Counted from the first letter of the stretch, positions 1 through 19,924 are shown. The stretch is 64,000 nt of DNA from Mesostigma viride (GCA_009746045.1 RPFO01000213.1:10257858-10321857), one strand, 5' to 3'. A program made the numbers and translations. Notes: a model not told the origin generated them from the sequence alone.

Positions 1-8522
<8,522 letters not shown>

Positions 8523-9277
8523 AAAATTCAGGAACAACGAGGAAGCCGACGATAGCTATGAATAAAATTGTTTCGTAAGGAAATGGGGCCTGTCCATGAA
8601 AATTGCAGCCGTTCGGCGAATGTCGGCCATAGAGACTTCGACCGCCCCATTTTGTTACAGCCCTGTCAAAGTTCCCGTGCTGGCAGCGGCGACAGAGGCC
8701 TAAGCACGGCTGGCAGTACAAGGGCTGGGCGCTCGGCCAGTCGGCCTGGTGACTGCGGCCGATGCCAGGTGTCGCACCTTGGCAAGTCGGCTCCTTGGCA
8801 AGTTGGCATGCGCAGCGGGCATGCCAACTGCCAAGTTGCTCCTACAGTACTGTTACTTTGCGGGGGACACAACAACAACAACAATACTTTGCTACAGTAG
8901 TTGCCAACTTGCCAAGGCCCAACAGGGTGAACCAACCCTTGGTGGGTCCCTGGATATACCTTCTTTCGAGATACATGTGTTGTTATACTGTACAGTACAG
9001 TAGCCCGTACTGTATTCATTTCTCTGGAAGCTGTGAGATCGATTGAACGAGCTGGCGAGTAGCAAGCAGGGAGGGGGTATCTTCCACCCCGTCTGCCATA
9101 ACACGTCCGAAATATCGAGACCGATGAAAGGTCAATTACAGGAAAAGGTCAATTTACAGGACAGCCTTATTTTCCCCGCGCTTTTAGTCAAACAATACGA
9201 CGCAATTTGCGATGCGTACGTCCGGGAATGCCGTTTCTACTGCGTAGAACGTTTACGTTATAAGAACAAGCGCGCAA
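8523..9277. promoter_or_regulatory. Divergent upstream region of RRP9 and the plus-strand gene at 9278
   Basis: The 755-bp spacer separates the RRP9 start codon (minus, 8522) from a plus-strand start codon at 9278, so it should hold both promoters. I see no convincing TATA box. The prominent feature is a nested inverted repeat: 8793-8810 pairs with 8819-8836 as a short hairpin (one bulge), and the same CCTTGGCAAGTTGGCA arm is again inverted at 8901-8917. A short ACAACA run lies at 8870-8884. Confidence 0.45.
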
Positions 9278-12200
9278 ATGGCGGACGTTGAACCTGCCGC
9301 GAAGATCCCTTTTCGGCAATTGGCGTGGAAAGTTTCGCCACTTGTAATTTTAACTGTGGCTGCGTTTGTTGCAATGGTAAGAAAATCGCAAGTGGTTTTT
9401 ATCATCGTCCAAGTGTAGGGTGAATGAGTGCGTGCTTATCTGGCAAAATGCCCATAATATTCGTGATTTTGGACATGTAGCAGCGAGACATGTGCACTCT
9501 GGATGGGCACGGCAGGTTGATGCGGAGCTATTGAGACATCGTGAGAAACCCGTTTGGGCAGCGTCATGCCTGTTGATATGTAGAGTTCGACCAGATCATT
9601 AAACTTCCGGGGGTATTTCGCTTTCTGACTTGGTGTACGTACCAAAGCTTTTCCGGGACCCATGTTCTATAAACGTTTTGTTTGTGCCCGTGCTTAGTTA
9701 GGAAAGAAGATTATATTTGAGCAATTGCAAGTGCGTCCAGCGATTCATTCGTGCATGGAGTAGCCGCACTTTCCTTAGACTCGGGCGCTGCGGCCGACGA
9801 TTTCCACTGCTTCATCGAAACCGGGTGGGGAAGCCGTAGCGCTCGCTCCCTCTCCGGACATTGTGACGTTCCGAACAGAAAACTGCCCGCGCTTTTTGCT
9901 GACTTCTTGTTGTTATCCCGAGGTGCCCTGGTGAAGTGCTTGCCCTATGGCGGCTTGATCATTCTAGCTGCTGCATGCCCGTGCCTGCTGACGTACTGGA
10001 TCTCTTATTTGTGCCGTTCTGATTTCGCAAACGCCACACCACTATCGTCGCTTTGGAGTGGTTTCCTGCTTCCCCGCAGGTACAAGGGCATACACGTGTT
10101 CACGTTTTCCCACCCTTACACAAGCAAGTGCATAATGAGGGTTCTTTATGGAGGTGGTTAAAACTTTTAGGTTTGTCAAGCAATGACTATAAAATCCAGA
10201 CAACTCGAGCAAATTATTATGTGCCTGCGCCTGGTGTGCATGAGGGGGAACTTAAGAATCAGCCCCTCCCCCCCCTTCCACCCCTTTCTTTCCTGTCCCG
10301 CTCACCATACCAACCGTAATAACCTCCACCCCCACTGGCACCTGTTCTCCCCCCCCCCTCTCCCCCCCTTGCCCATCCCAGTGTTATATCATGGTGGCTG
10401 AAGAGGTCAAGATCATTCTTCACGAGCATTTAATGGAGGAGGGGGTTGTCAGCGGTAAGTCGATGCTCTCTGTTATGGCTTTGTGGGGACTAGTTCCTAA
10501 CACCAGGTTTAATATCAAAGAGACAACCAAGGTCGAATATCACAGGTTAGCAACGCTGGGACTAGTGTACTATTATTGTCATTATCGCTTGGGACTAGGC
10601 TGTTGTTACTGGGACTAGGTAGTGTCACTGGGGCAGGTAACACTGGGGCTAGTAACACTGGGGTTAGCAATGTTGGGGCTAGCAACATTAGGGCTAGTAA
10701 CACTGGGGCTAGCAACCTTGGGGCTAGCAACGTTGGGGCTAGTAACACTGGGGCTGGTAACACTGGGCTGGTAACATTGGGGCTAGTAACATCGGGGCTA
10801 GGTATAATTAATTAAATTTAGGTATAATTTTATAGGTATGATTATAAAGGGTGTATCGCTTTGGGACCAAAGCCACGGCATGGATGGGCTGTTCACGGTG
10901 GCTAATCATCATGGTGGCTAATCATCACGGTGGCTAATCATCACGGTGGCTAATCATCACGGTGGCTAATCATCATGGTGGCTAATCATCACGGTGGCTA
11001 ATCATCACGGTGGCTAATCATCACGGTGGCTAATCATCACGGTGGCTAATCATCATGGTGGCTAATCATCATGGTGGCTAATCATCACGGTGGCTAATCA
11101 TCACGGTGGCTAATCATCACGGTGACTAATCATCACGGTGGCTAATCATCATGGTGGCTAATCATCATGGTGGCTAATCATCATGGTGGCTAATCATCAC
11201 GGTGGCTAATCATCATGCTGTCCCCGTGTGGAAAGCCTGCTAATGGGACGTGGGGTTGTGCACGTGTGCTAGCAGAGCTTGGGTGGTGGAGGCAGGCTGC
11301 GATCCCATTTTCGGGAGCCAGCCCTTTTAGGCCCCCCAAGAGGATCCATTCGCCCGATAGCCCAGGAATAATTGTTCCATTCATTCGTTCCTACACGCGC
11401 CTCTGTTTTGGAGAGTCACGGGGTACAAACTATTTGAGAAGGTACCTTTTGTCAGGAACAATCGTTACACTAGGAGGAGGGAGTGTTGTTCTTGCTGCCC
11501 GGCCAAGCCCCATTCGGCAGTACTTGGCCGTATCATGACGATAACGAATAAGCAAGGACCGCACGTCTCGCTCGCCATTGTTCTCTTAATCTCTCGTCTC
11601 TGCAGAAAGGGCGCTCGGCTCCACCCTGCCACGCTGCGCCCACCCCGCTTCCAAACCTGCCACGCTGCGCCCACCCCGCATCCAAACCTGCCACGCTGCA
11701 CCCACCCCACATCCAAACCTGCCACGCTGCGCCCACCCCACATCCAAACCTGCCACGCTGCACCCACCCCGCATCCAAATCCGCAACCCGCAACAGCATC
11801 ATTAGTAGTAAAATATTGTGAAAACTGTAATATTGGCAATATTCGTGTGCGTGATACAAAGACAAAGGTCCCTTGGGTGCCAAGGAGGGCCATAGTCGCC
11901 CGCAGAGGTTTCTTTCTTGTCGTCGGTATAGATTTTTTTGGTTGGTTTACTTATTATTGTGTTTTTTTTGGGGGGGGGGGTTGGATTGTGAAAATGTTGC
12001 AGGCACGTGGCTTAGGAAACCATGTCATATTTTAGGGTCAACCCTAGCTTGTGATGGGTCAACCTTGCTTGTGATGGGTCAACCTTGCTTGTGATGGGTC
12101 AACCTTGCTTGTGCTGGGGGATCGCATCTCCCGGCTGGGTCGTGGTTGGGCTTAGATGGGGGCTGGGGGGGGGGGGCGGCATGGGGCGCATGGCCTTTCC

Positions 12201-12716
12201 GGCCTTGGGGCATCATTTCTTCATCCTTGGGTTGCATCCGCATTCGTCCTTGCCGCTGTGTCTCTGTTTCTTTTGTAATGACACTATTCATCGCTTCACT
12301 GCTGTGTTGTTTGTGTTTATGATCTACCTGGTTGTCTCTTTGATATCCCTGTCCTGGTCTTCTGTGCTCCCCCCCCCTGGCCCCCGGCCCCCTGTCCCCG
12401 GTCTACAGTGGACATCGTAAAAAATGAGGTCAAGCAGGTGGAGATGTTCGGGGGCCACGCGAGCGACGATTCATTCATCCCTGGCGAATTCAAGTTGACC
12501 GAGAGCGCACTGTACGCAGAGGACGACTCCGATGGCAGCATTAGCGGAGCAGGGTTGGAGGACGGCGGCATGACTGTCAGCGAGGACGAGGACCTCCACA
12601 GGGGGGGGGGTGCCATGGCCAATAGGACCCTGCCAGGGTGGCCACAGGGGCATCGAAGGATGGGCGCCGGGTCCTTGCCTGCTGGTGCTGCTGGCCGAAA
12701 GGGTGCCCTTTTGTAG
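9278..12716 (+). CDS. Unidentified multi-exon gene with membrane-anchor N-terminus and acidic C-terminal exon
   Basis: Family not recognised. Exon 1 (9278-9376, 33 codons, ends at a GTAAGA donor) encodes MADVEPAAKIPF followed by a hydrophobic stretch, SPLVILTVAAFVAM, which looks like a signal anchor. Two later exons are convincing and join in phase. 10382-10454 (after a long polypyrimidine tract, donor GTAAGT) contains VKIILHEHLMEEGVV. 12409-12716 begins DIVKNEVKQVEMFGGH, is rich in Asp and Glu (YAEDDSDGS, SEDEDLHR) and reaches a TAG. The middle is unresolved. 9741-10161 is open in one frame with a hydrophobic segment, and a strong acceptor sits just before 10081, but I could not choose a phase-consistent path. 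Introns contain 15-, 16-, 31- and 20-bp minisatellites. A further open stretch at 13029-13553 could belong to this gene if the 12409 exon is spliced earlier. Confidence 0.4.
10618..10805. repeat. 15-bp minisatellite (ACTGGGGCTAGTAAC)n
   Basis: About twelve imperfect copies. The period is a multiple of three, so both strands stay open and mimic GASNT-type peptides; it is taken as intronic in the gene starting at 9278. Confidence 0.9.
10897..11213. repeat. 16-bp minisatellite (ATCATCACGGTGGCTA)n
   Basis: About twenty copies, differing mainly by CACGG versus CATGG. The two variants are interspersed, which indicates unequal exchange. There are no unique spacers, so this is not a CRISPR array. 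Confidence 0.95.
11625..11790. repeat. 31-bp minisatellite
   Basis: Five copies of a unit containing CCAAACCTGCCACGCTGCGC and CCACCCCRCAT. The A/G variants alternate between copies. Confidence 0.9.
12035..12115. repeat. 20-bp direct repeat, four copies
   Basis: Unit GGGTCAACCTTGCTTGTGAT; the first copy is diverged (CCCTAGC) and the last ends GTGCTGGGG. Confidence 0.9.
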
Positions 12717-14590
12717 CCGTGCGATTCTTGTGCATCATGTAATGCATCGTATGAGATGTGTCATGCGGTATGCACTCTGCGATGTCATCACCTAGTACTA
12801 GTCTGCAAGGTGGCCAGTATAAATCTTATGGCACCTCCCTGCGGGGTCTCATTGTGGTAAGACAAGTATGGGTGGACAAGCCTGCCTCATCACGCCACGA
12901 GCGTGCCATGAGCGGCTTGCGATGATGTTGTGAGGATGCAGTATATTGGCCGCACGGTGGATGGCGTGGGCGTCGGGGTGGTCCGCATGTGTTGATGGAA
13001 AGGGCTCTAAAAGCCAGGGGTCCGGGAGGTGCTGGGGGGTAGTGGACCATACGATGACTCTAAAGAAGCGACTTGGGAAGACAACGTTGCGGCGCTGGGA
13101 TTCTGTGTGGCCCAGGGCTTGGCGCGGCTTCCTCTCAATTGTTCTCTCGATTTTGACGCGGGATTTGGTGCGGGGTTTGATCAAGATAGCTACACTGGTT
13201 CGTCCCCCAGCAGTGGCAGTGTTTCCAACCAGGCAGCCAGCTTGCTGAGAAAGGTCTGCCAGTTATCGATGAGATATGTGGCCATCATCACTCCATCTGG
13301 CAGGTTGCACGGGAATCTACAGGCCTGTGCTGTCTCTCAGGGATCAACCGCCTTGCGTGCTGTTGCCAGGTTTAAGCGATGCGCACTATGGCGTTGTAGC
13401 CCTGAAATGTGCACGGCTCTTGATGAAAGCGGGCTACATGTAGAAGTTTCATGGTATGGCGACTTGCAAAAGCAGATGTTGCACAGCGCAATAGGTTTTG
13501 CACAGCTTCACACAATGTCGGTGGCAGGATTTACCCCATACCATGCACGGTAATCTTGGTGGCAGCCATCTTATCCTGATGAACAAGGCACGAAAGTTGA
13601 AGGTTGGTAACCAATGCGCATCCATATATACATTTATGATACGCCCAACAAGCATAGATGATAATGTTTGCCCGCCAGTTACGTGGAGCATATATTCTTG
13701 ATCAATGTGTCCGTAGTATGACACACTTATCGAGATGGAGAGTAACCATGGAATTCTGGAAAAAATGAAATGAGAAGCGATTTAATTTGATGCAATATCG
13801 ATGAAACAATTAACCAGTGCAATAAGATTACTCAGGGCTCTATAGTACGTCCATATATATACCATATACCAGGGCTCCGCTAGTGCACTGGATGCATGCT
13901 TATATGTAAACCCAATTGAAGTGGCACTGGCATCGTTGGCATGGCTGGACTCACATGTACACAATTCTATATGCCCGGCTGCCTGCATGGCCACCGAGTA
14001 CAAGTGCCTCTCATTGCCACATGAAGCACAACTGCAGAGAAAAAGGGCTGGCAAAGCTTGCGAAGTGTCAGATCGAGTCTGTCCATTACTGTCAGGAAAT
14101 TGATGGCTTACCTTTAACCTGCCCGTGTTGAGTTTGTTGGATTATATGAAGTGAGACAACTATAGATGTACAGTACCAGTATGAAAACATTACAGTGACA
14201 GGGTGCAATGCTTTGACCACTGGCGCACTTAGGTGGTAGAACAGGAGTTTCAAATTGCTAGTGAAAGAGTAGTACCACCATGAGCATGGATGGCGTGCAA
14301 AAGAGCTTCTCCCATTATTGCAATTTACCAACCAAACCGTCCAGCAAGCCTTGCTGGAAAGGCTTGCCTGAGGTTGTAGTTGACTGGGTCAGATGTGAAG
14401 GCAGGAAGTTCAGCTTGCAAAGTACAACGAAGCCACCGTAAGACAGAGCCAAACAACCACCTCGGCAAACAAATGCCAGCAAACTACATACAAGTAAACA
14501 AGTCCAGCCAACATCGAGTAGAAACGAAAGGAACTACGACAAAAACACGCGCCACCGCACTGCCACAGAGAAAACCCAACTGTTTCTAAA
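12717..14590. other. Gene-poor stretch, one possible exon
   Basis: No recognisable gene. The plus strand is open from 13029 to 13553 (175 codons). It includes the acidic, protein-like segment SGPYDDSKEATWEDNVAALG, but has no clear start, no family match, and a Cys/His-rich, less convincing second half. The rest has short, overlapping open frames on both strands and AT-rich sequence near 13780-13900. Confidence 0.3.
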
Positions 14591-15145
14591 GACTCTTATC
14601 TTCCGTATCAAATTTTTTGCAGTTTTCTGCGCTAATGGCGGCACCGTCTGCAATATACATTTCCAGGCGCATGGCGATGACTAAACCAGCTTTCCCCCCC
14701 GCATACTCTTCCCGTTACCATCCATGGAGACATAAAGCGCGTGGCCGTGACAGAAAGTCACGTAACTACATGGCCCCCTCGAGAAGCCATTTCCCCCATT
14801 ATGAAAGAAATGCAGGCTGTGCACGTCGTCAACGTAAACCAGTCTATTGGTGGGCATAGGCGAGATTGAGCGACCCAGATCAAGCGGCCATCAAAAGGTA
14901 ATACTTCAATTATCTTCTACGGCGTAGTCAGAGCTTATCAAACGCCCTTCATACATTTTTACTATATGCCATCCGGTAGATTTCTTGAAAGCGGCCATGT
15001 TGCGCGCCTCCGTCATGTAACGTCCACACTGCGCTTCTGGGAATGATTACCCTACTCATCATCAGACCGACAAAGTCTGTGTCCAGATACCACACTTAAA
15101 GTGCCTTACGTGCGATCCCTCGCGACAAACTGCTGTGATCTTCAT
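14591..15145 (-). CDS. Possible small multi-exon gene, minus strand
   Basis: Weakly supported. A short start exon at 15110-15145 (MKITAVCREGSH, donor GTAAGG) can join in phase to an exon beginning at 15028 after a GCGCAG acceptor. That exon reads CGRYMTEARNM, AAFKKSTGWHI. Further down, a phrase DFLSRPRALCLHG near 14730-14770 ends at a GTAACG donor, and a short frame at 14591-14674 ends in KKFDTEDKSL and a stop. The LCLHG phrase resembles the N-terminal strand and oxyanion turn of FSH1-type serine hydrolases, but no Ser-His-Asp set was found. It lies divergently upstream of the flavin oxidase at 15734. Confidence 0.2.
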
Positions 15146-15733
15146 AGCTGTCGTCCTCCCACCCCCGCTTTTTACGTCAGTTCGAACTCACTTGAAAGCC
15201 TTCCGTGTTCAAGGTTCGGCCGGCGTCGCCGCTAGCCGATTGCGGAGCCTAGGGTATATGACACTGCCGTGGGTGTTAGTTGCACGAGGTTGCACGAGGT
15301 TGCACGGCAGCTGACAGCTGATAGCACGTGACTTCTGACACACCCGTCTCGTATCGGCCAGCGCCCAGCGGCCTACGTGGTGAGCTTTCTGCACGCCTGC
15401 TCGTACTTACAGAATAGTAACTGCGTGCATGCGTGAGCCAACGCGTATTACGTAAGCGCCGGGCACCGTGAACGCCGTGCAGCGTCTGGCATTTCCAACG
15501 TACGGCACGTAATTGCGGTCTTGCGGCAAATCACGTGCGCTGCAAGGAAAATCCAACGCAGGGGCCATGAATCTTGTTCATTGCTTATGGCCAGTTAATC
15601 ATAAATATACGTGCAAATTTTTCGCTACCATTTATGGTTGAGACTAGCCCTTTTGACGCTCAAGTCTTATGACGTAGATTATATTCCTTTTGGGACAATT
15701 AGGGCCGGTCGGCGACCTGCTCGAGCCTTGTCG

Positions 15734-17605
15734 ATGGCGGCGAATTGGAATGCCGCGTTGGGGGCATTTCTCGCGTTTCGGCTGTTAGGCTATGCGCACG
15801 GTTTCTGTTCGCCGGGATCCCCCTGCTGGCCGTCTGCAGCAGATATTTCGGCGTTAAGGCTCATGCTCAACCCAGAGGCTAACCGCACGCTCGCGTGGGC
15901 AGGTCCTGGACACCCCTACCCCACAGCCATTCCTATTTACTCTCCCAACGACCAGCCCATGTATGGGTACGGCGTTGGCGGCCTTGAGCCTATTTACGTT
16001 GAAACCAGCGCCGACGAGCGGGGCACGTGCTTTAGGGATAACTTTGCGGTGCCCTACTGCAAGGTCACAGTACGAAACGGTCCCGTCCAAGGGTGGCAAC
16101 CGGCCATCGTCGTCTTCCCGACCACGTGGCAGCATGTACAATCCACCATGTTGTTCGCGGTCGCCCACGACCTGAAAGTCTGCGTGGCTGGCACGGGGCA
16201 CGACTTTCTCAACCGCCACAGCTGCAACAACGGCGTCCTCATCCGCACCATCTTCCTCAAGGGCGCCGAGTTCGATCTAACGGACACGAGACAGCTGGGC
16301 AGCCCCAACGTGCGCCTCGGCGCTGGGATGGTCTTCGCCGAGGTCCACAACGCCGCCGCCCAGGTGGGCAAGCTGGTGGCCAGTGGGTGGTCCGTCACGG
16401 TCGGCGTTGTGGGTTGGTCCCTGGGCGGCGGCCACGGCCCCATGGCCCCTTCCCATGGCCTGGGTGTCGACAACCTACTCGAGATTGAATTAATTGCCGC
16501 CAATGGAGACCGAGTGATTGCTAATGCTGCCGGCACGTCACGCCAGCGACCCAACTCAACCGAATGGACCCACGACGCGAGCGCCGCGCTCTGGCTGGCC
16601 ATGCGCGGTGGGGGCGGGTCCACCTGGGGCGTCGTGACCGCCCTCACGGTACGCGTGCACGACATCCCTGCAGGGGGGTTCACCCGTGTCACAGCCAACT
16701 GGGAGGGCCTAAGCTGCGGGTCGGGCGTGGCGGTGGTCAACGCGTTAGTGGAAACGTATCTCGCGTGGGCGCAGACGCTGGACACCAAGTGGGCGGGGCT
16801 CATCTGGATCACGCCGCAGCGCAAGGCCAGCGGGAACTGCGCGGCCTGGTGGACGGCCGACGTGAGCTATTATTACCAAGGGAGCGCGAACGACACCGGG
16901 TTCCGGGAGAAATGGGCCACCCTTGCGTGGGCATCGCCGGAATTCCGCACGTCATTGTCGGAGGAGAGCTTCCCTAATTGGTGGGAGGTTGTCAAGACGC
17001 TCCCGGCCGAGCACATCATCCCGGCCACCAACTACTACTACCCGCAATCCAGCTACGCGGGGGGTATACCCTCGGTCATGCTCAGCCGCCAAGTGATCGC
17101 CAATGGGAGCGTTGCGGCGTTGATCCAGCGCCACCTGGGCTATTGCAGGTCCGACAACGTGTGCACCCAGTTCCAGGTATACAACTGCATAACGGGAAAC
17201 CATGGATCGCTGGACCTGCTGGGCGCCGCCGCGGCCAACGTGTCCATCAGCCCTGGCTTCCGTACCGCGCTCCTCCACATGGTGTTCACCGTGGTCAAGC
17301 CGGGGTCCATAAAGGACTTTTACGCGCTGGGCGCCAACTCGTACTTCAGCGAGAGCGCGTATGATCTGTCCGATTGGACGACGCGGTATTATGGGGACAA
17401 GTACCCGAGCTTGCAGGCGGTCAAGACGGACATGGATCCCACCAACCGCCTCACTTGCCGGCATTGTGTGGAGGCGATCGCGCCGCCGTCGCCACCCCCG
17501 CCCCCAGGAGGCAACGCGGCAAAGGGTCTCCATGCACTTGGTCAGATCGTCGTTGCGTTGGCGGCGGGTACGCTGTCTCTCTTGTTCCTAACTGTGTCTG
17601 CTTAA
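15734..17605 (+). CDS. Secreted FAD-linked oxidase (PCMH-type FAD domain plus BBE-like C-terminus), intronless
   Basis: 623 residues from the first in-frame ATG; an in-frame GTG at 15611 is less likely. Residues 1-23 form a signal peptide (ALGAFLAFRLLGYAHG). The FAD-binding domain follows: a VVFPTTWQHVQ strand, then VCVAGTGHDFLNRHS, whose GH supplies the histidine used for covalent flavin attachment in this family. Next comes GVVGWSLGGGHGPMAPSHGL with VDNLLEIELI. The C-terminus has a BBE-like motif (YFSESAYDLSDW, YYGDKYPSLQAVKTDMDPTN). The phrase around GTGHDF resembles fungal isoamyl-alcohol-oxidase-like members, so an alcohol or sugar substrate is a guess. The cysteine used for a second flavin bond in plant berberine bridge enzymes is absent. 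The protein ends in a proline run, small residues (GGNAAKG) and a hydrophobic tail at the very C-terminus, which looks like a GPI-attachment signal. It acts extracellularly or at the surface, by inference. Confidence 0.9.
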   Translation: MAANWNAALGAFLAFRLLGYAHGFCSPGSPCWPSAADISALRLMLNPEANRTLAWAGPGHPYPTAIPIYSPNDQPMYGYGVGGLEPIYVETSADERGTCFRDNFAVPYCKVTVRNGPVQGWQPAIVVFPTTWQHVQSTMLFAVAHDLKVCVAGTGHDFLNRHSCNNGVLIRTIFLKGAEFDLTDTRQLGSPNVRLGAGMVFAEVHNAAAQVGKLVASGWSVTVGVVGWSLGGGHGPMAPSHGLGVDNLLEIELIAANGDRVIANAAGTSRQRPNSTEWTHDASAALWLAMRGGGGSTWGVVTALTVRVHDIPAGGFTRVTANWEGLSCGSGVAVVNALVETYLAWAQTLDTKWAGLIWITPQRKASGNCAAWWTADVSYYYQGSANDTGFREKWATLAWASPEFRTSLSEESFPNWWEVVKTLPAEHIIPATNYYYPQSSYAGGIPSVMLSRQVIANGSVAALIQRHLGYCRSDNVCTQFQVYNCITGNHGSLDLLGAAAANVSISPGFRTALLHMVFTVVKPGSIKDFYALGANSYFSESAYDLSDWTTRYYGDKYPSLQAVKTDMDPTNRLTCRHCVEAIAPPSPPPPPGGNAAKGLHALGQIVVALAAGTLSLLFLTVSA

Positions 17606-17828
17606 CTGACAGTCTCTAGTCTTCAGCATCTCTACTCAGTGTGACATGATGCCAGAGGCAGGTATTCGTTCAAGTCATCAGCTCATAGCTGTGTCTGCTT
17701 AGCTGTGTCCAGCGCTTCAGCCTCTCTAATCAGTCAACGACATGATGCAGGATTTCGTATACTCATGACTGCGCTCTGCTAGGAGGCTTCCCCCCCAGGC
17801 CACTGCTACTGCTTCCTGCTGCTGGGGT

Positions 17829-17924
17829 AATAAGGCCACCAAATGTTCATCTACTGTCCGAATAAGGCCACCGAATGTTCATCTACTGTCCGAATAAGGC
17901 CACCAAATGTTCATCTACTGTCCG
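17829..17924. repeat. 32-bp tandem repeat, three copies
   Basis: Three head-to-tail copies of AATAAGGCCACCAAATGTTC plus ATCTACTGTCCG, one base different in the middle copy, about 220 bp downstream of the flavin oxidase stop codon. Confidence 0.9.
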
Positions 17925-19408
17925 CTCGTGGGATCAAATCGCGGCACTTGTACAAGTGGAATCTTCTCGTGAAGTTGGTCAATGCCGACCCTTTGGCTCG
18001 AGGTCAGCCCCTTGGAAGTGTCAGACCGCTTTCCCTTGGAAGAGGTTGCCCTCGCGAAGCTACTACTGGCCATCAGAAACTTGGGACAGAGTGGTGCAAA
18101 AAAAGGGAACTGAATTGACCTTAGAGCCAGCCAGACATCGGCATGTCAGTGAAAGGGATGATAGAACTGCCCAAGCGACACCAGACAAGACAGAAATTTG
18201 CAAATAACTTTATTGGATCGAAGTTGTGCGGGATTCCAGTTAAGCGGCCATGACCTGGTACTAGAGGTCATAGTCACCTCTTGTTAATTTACTATTATTT
18301 ATTTCATGCTTCTGTACAAAAGTATATTGTTTCAATTTTATTCCTTCGACAGTGTATCAGCACTATAATGACACAGTACTGAGGATGGATCATATATACG
18401 TTGATTAGAAATGCATGACACTTGATGCAGTCATGCAGATCGACGCAGGGGTTGTATCATTGTTTGATAAGGGCTGTTACGTCTTAATTGATGATTGAAT
18501 GAATGAATGAATGAATTAAAAGGGCAAACTTTATATGCAACACACCGTGACAGAAATCATTAGAAGTGCTCTTTCCATATTCTATCCCCCAAAGGTTTGC
18601 ACGCAAGGCGGCCCTAGCTTCACATCACGCACAGGCCCAACAAGGTGGCTTCCAATCAAGGCAGCGACTATCCAACATCACAACTAGGAACTATCCAATC
18701 ACAATTAGGAAAGCGAGATGGTGCATATGACTAGCATGATGCATACGACTAGAGTGATGCCAGCAAACTGGAACAAATCATTCAGGCTGGTAGGGACGAC
18801 CGGCCATGATGGGAACCAGGTGCCCACAAGTTCTAACCAGCATATCAAGGAGACAACCAGCGCAGGCCAGAAATCGGGAGAATCTGGACCATGGTAGCTC
18901 GAGCCTGCCGTTACCTTGTCCGCATATTGCCATACACAGAATCACGGCCCAGTAAGCTGGTACAACATACATCACGAACAACTGTATTAATAAACTCATT
19001 AATATATCAACGTAATCAATGTATGCAACATACATCACGAACAACTGTATACATCACATATGCAAAGTGTAAACAAGTCAAGGTACAAGTGCCCATGTAC
19101 AAGTCAAGTGCCCATGTACATCAGCAGGATCGTCACGAGCAGTCAGCTGCGATATTTACTTATGTACATCCCTGGCGTCGATCAGGCTTTTTTTTCGGCA
19201 TGCTCATGTAGCAGCCTACATAACCGCATGCTCACGTGTGACATGCCATGCAGTCTACGTATAATTTTAATTAGTGACCGCATGCCGTCCGTCCGGATTA
19301 CTCAGCCTCTCCCCTGCGCCCAGCCCTTTCCTTTTGCCCATCTTCTTTCTATATAGTAGCTTTGTCTGGCATGCAGCCATCTGAGTTTCCGCTGCATCTT
19401 CGTCGCTC
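17925..19408. other. No confident gene; AT-rich spacer with small direct repeats
   Basis: I see no supportable exon. There is a short AATG run (18500-18520) and a 66-bp direct repeat whose copies contain ACATACATCACGAACAACTG (18965 and 19028). A clustered AGTGCCCATGTACA duplication lies near 19085-19125. Confidence 0.4.
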
Positions 19409-19774
19409 TCACGGCCGTCCTCCACCAAGGCATGCGGGACCATGGAGTGGGCTGACAGATACCAGCCCAAGGCCTGTCTTGATCCTCTCCAGACCTTGTT
19501 TCCCCAAGGTCTCTGCGGCTGCTCGCTGCATGGCTTTCTTTACATGGACCAGGATGGCCTTCAGTTCTTGGGCGCGCGTCTGCAGCCAAGGGAGGCTGCA
19601 CACGGCGTGCCGCTCTTCGTTCGATGGGCTGAGCCCATCCCCGGTCTCGCTCAGGAAACCCTTGAGCTGCTCCTCGTGGTCATACAGCGCGTCCACCACC
19701 ATCTCGTTCGCGTTGCGCTCACTAAGCTTCATGACGAGGGAGCTCACGACCAACAGGGTCTCCTCGGCATCCGC
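19409..19774 (-). CDS. Terminal exon of an unidentified protein (helical, possible coiled coil)
   Basis: A strong acceptor (polypyrimidine then TTGCAG) precedes 19774. The frame runs 121 codons to a TGA at 19409-19411. The start is highly protein-like and predicted helical (EETLLVVSSLVMKLSERNAN, then VVDALYDHEEQLKGFL and RAQELKAILVHVKKAMQRAA). The last 20 or so residues (GLVSVSPLHGPACLGGG) are less convincing, so a further splice near 19455 is possible. Upstream exons would lie across the satellite and simple repeats at 19.9-21.7 kb. Family not recognised. Confidence 0.45.
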   Translation of the reverse strand, partial: ADAEETLLVVSSLVMKLSERNANEMVVDALYDHEEQLKGFLSETGDGLSPSNEERHAVCSLPWLQTRAQELKAILVHVKKAMQRAAAETLGKQGLERIKTGLGLVSVSPLHGPACLGGGRP

Positions 19775-19924
19775 CTGCAAGCAACAGGAATATTGAAGCA
19801 TCTGGGGTGGCTGACACATCAATCCGAAAACCCATTTTCTTCCCCTGGAAATTATTTGGAGAAGGAATAATGGTCAGTTTGACCTCAAATTTGGCACCAA
19901 GGTTCCTTATCAGATATCTTATGA

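Noticed and set aside
14730-14770. FSH1-type serine hydrolase start (RPRALCLHG)
   Set aside because: Suggestive phrase with a donor after it, but no nucleophile-containing GxSxG exon or His/Asp exon could be found nearby, so not annotated as a hydrolase.
16054-17533. Minus-strand frames of 190-256 codons opposite the flavin oxidase
   Set aside because: Shadows caused by high GC at third positions of the oxidase.
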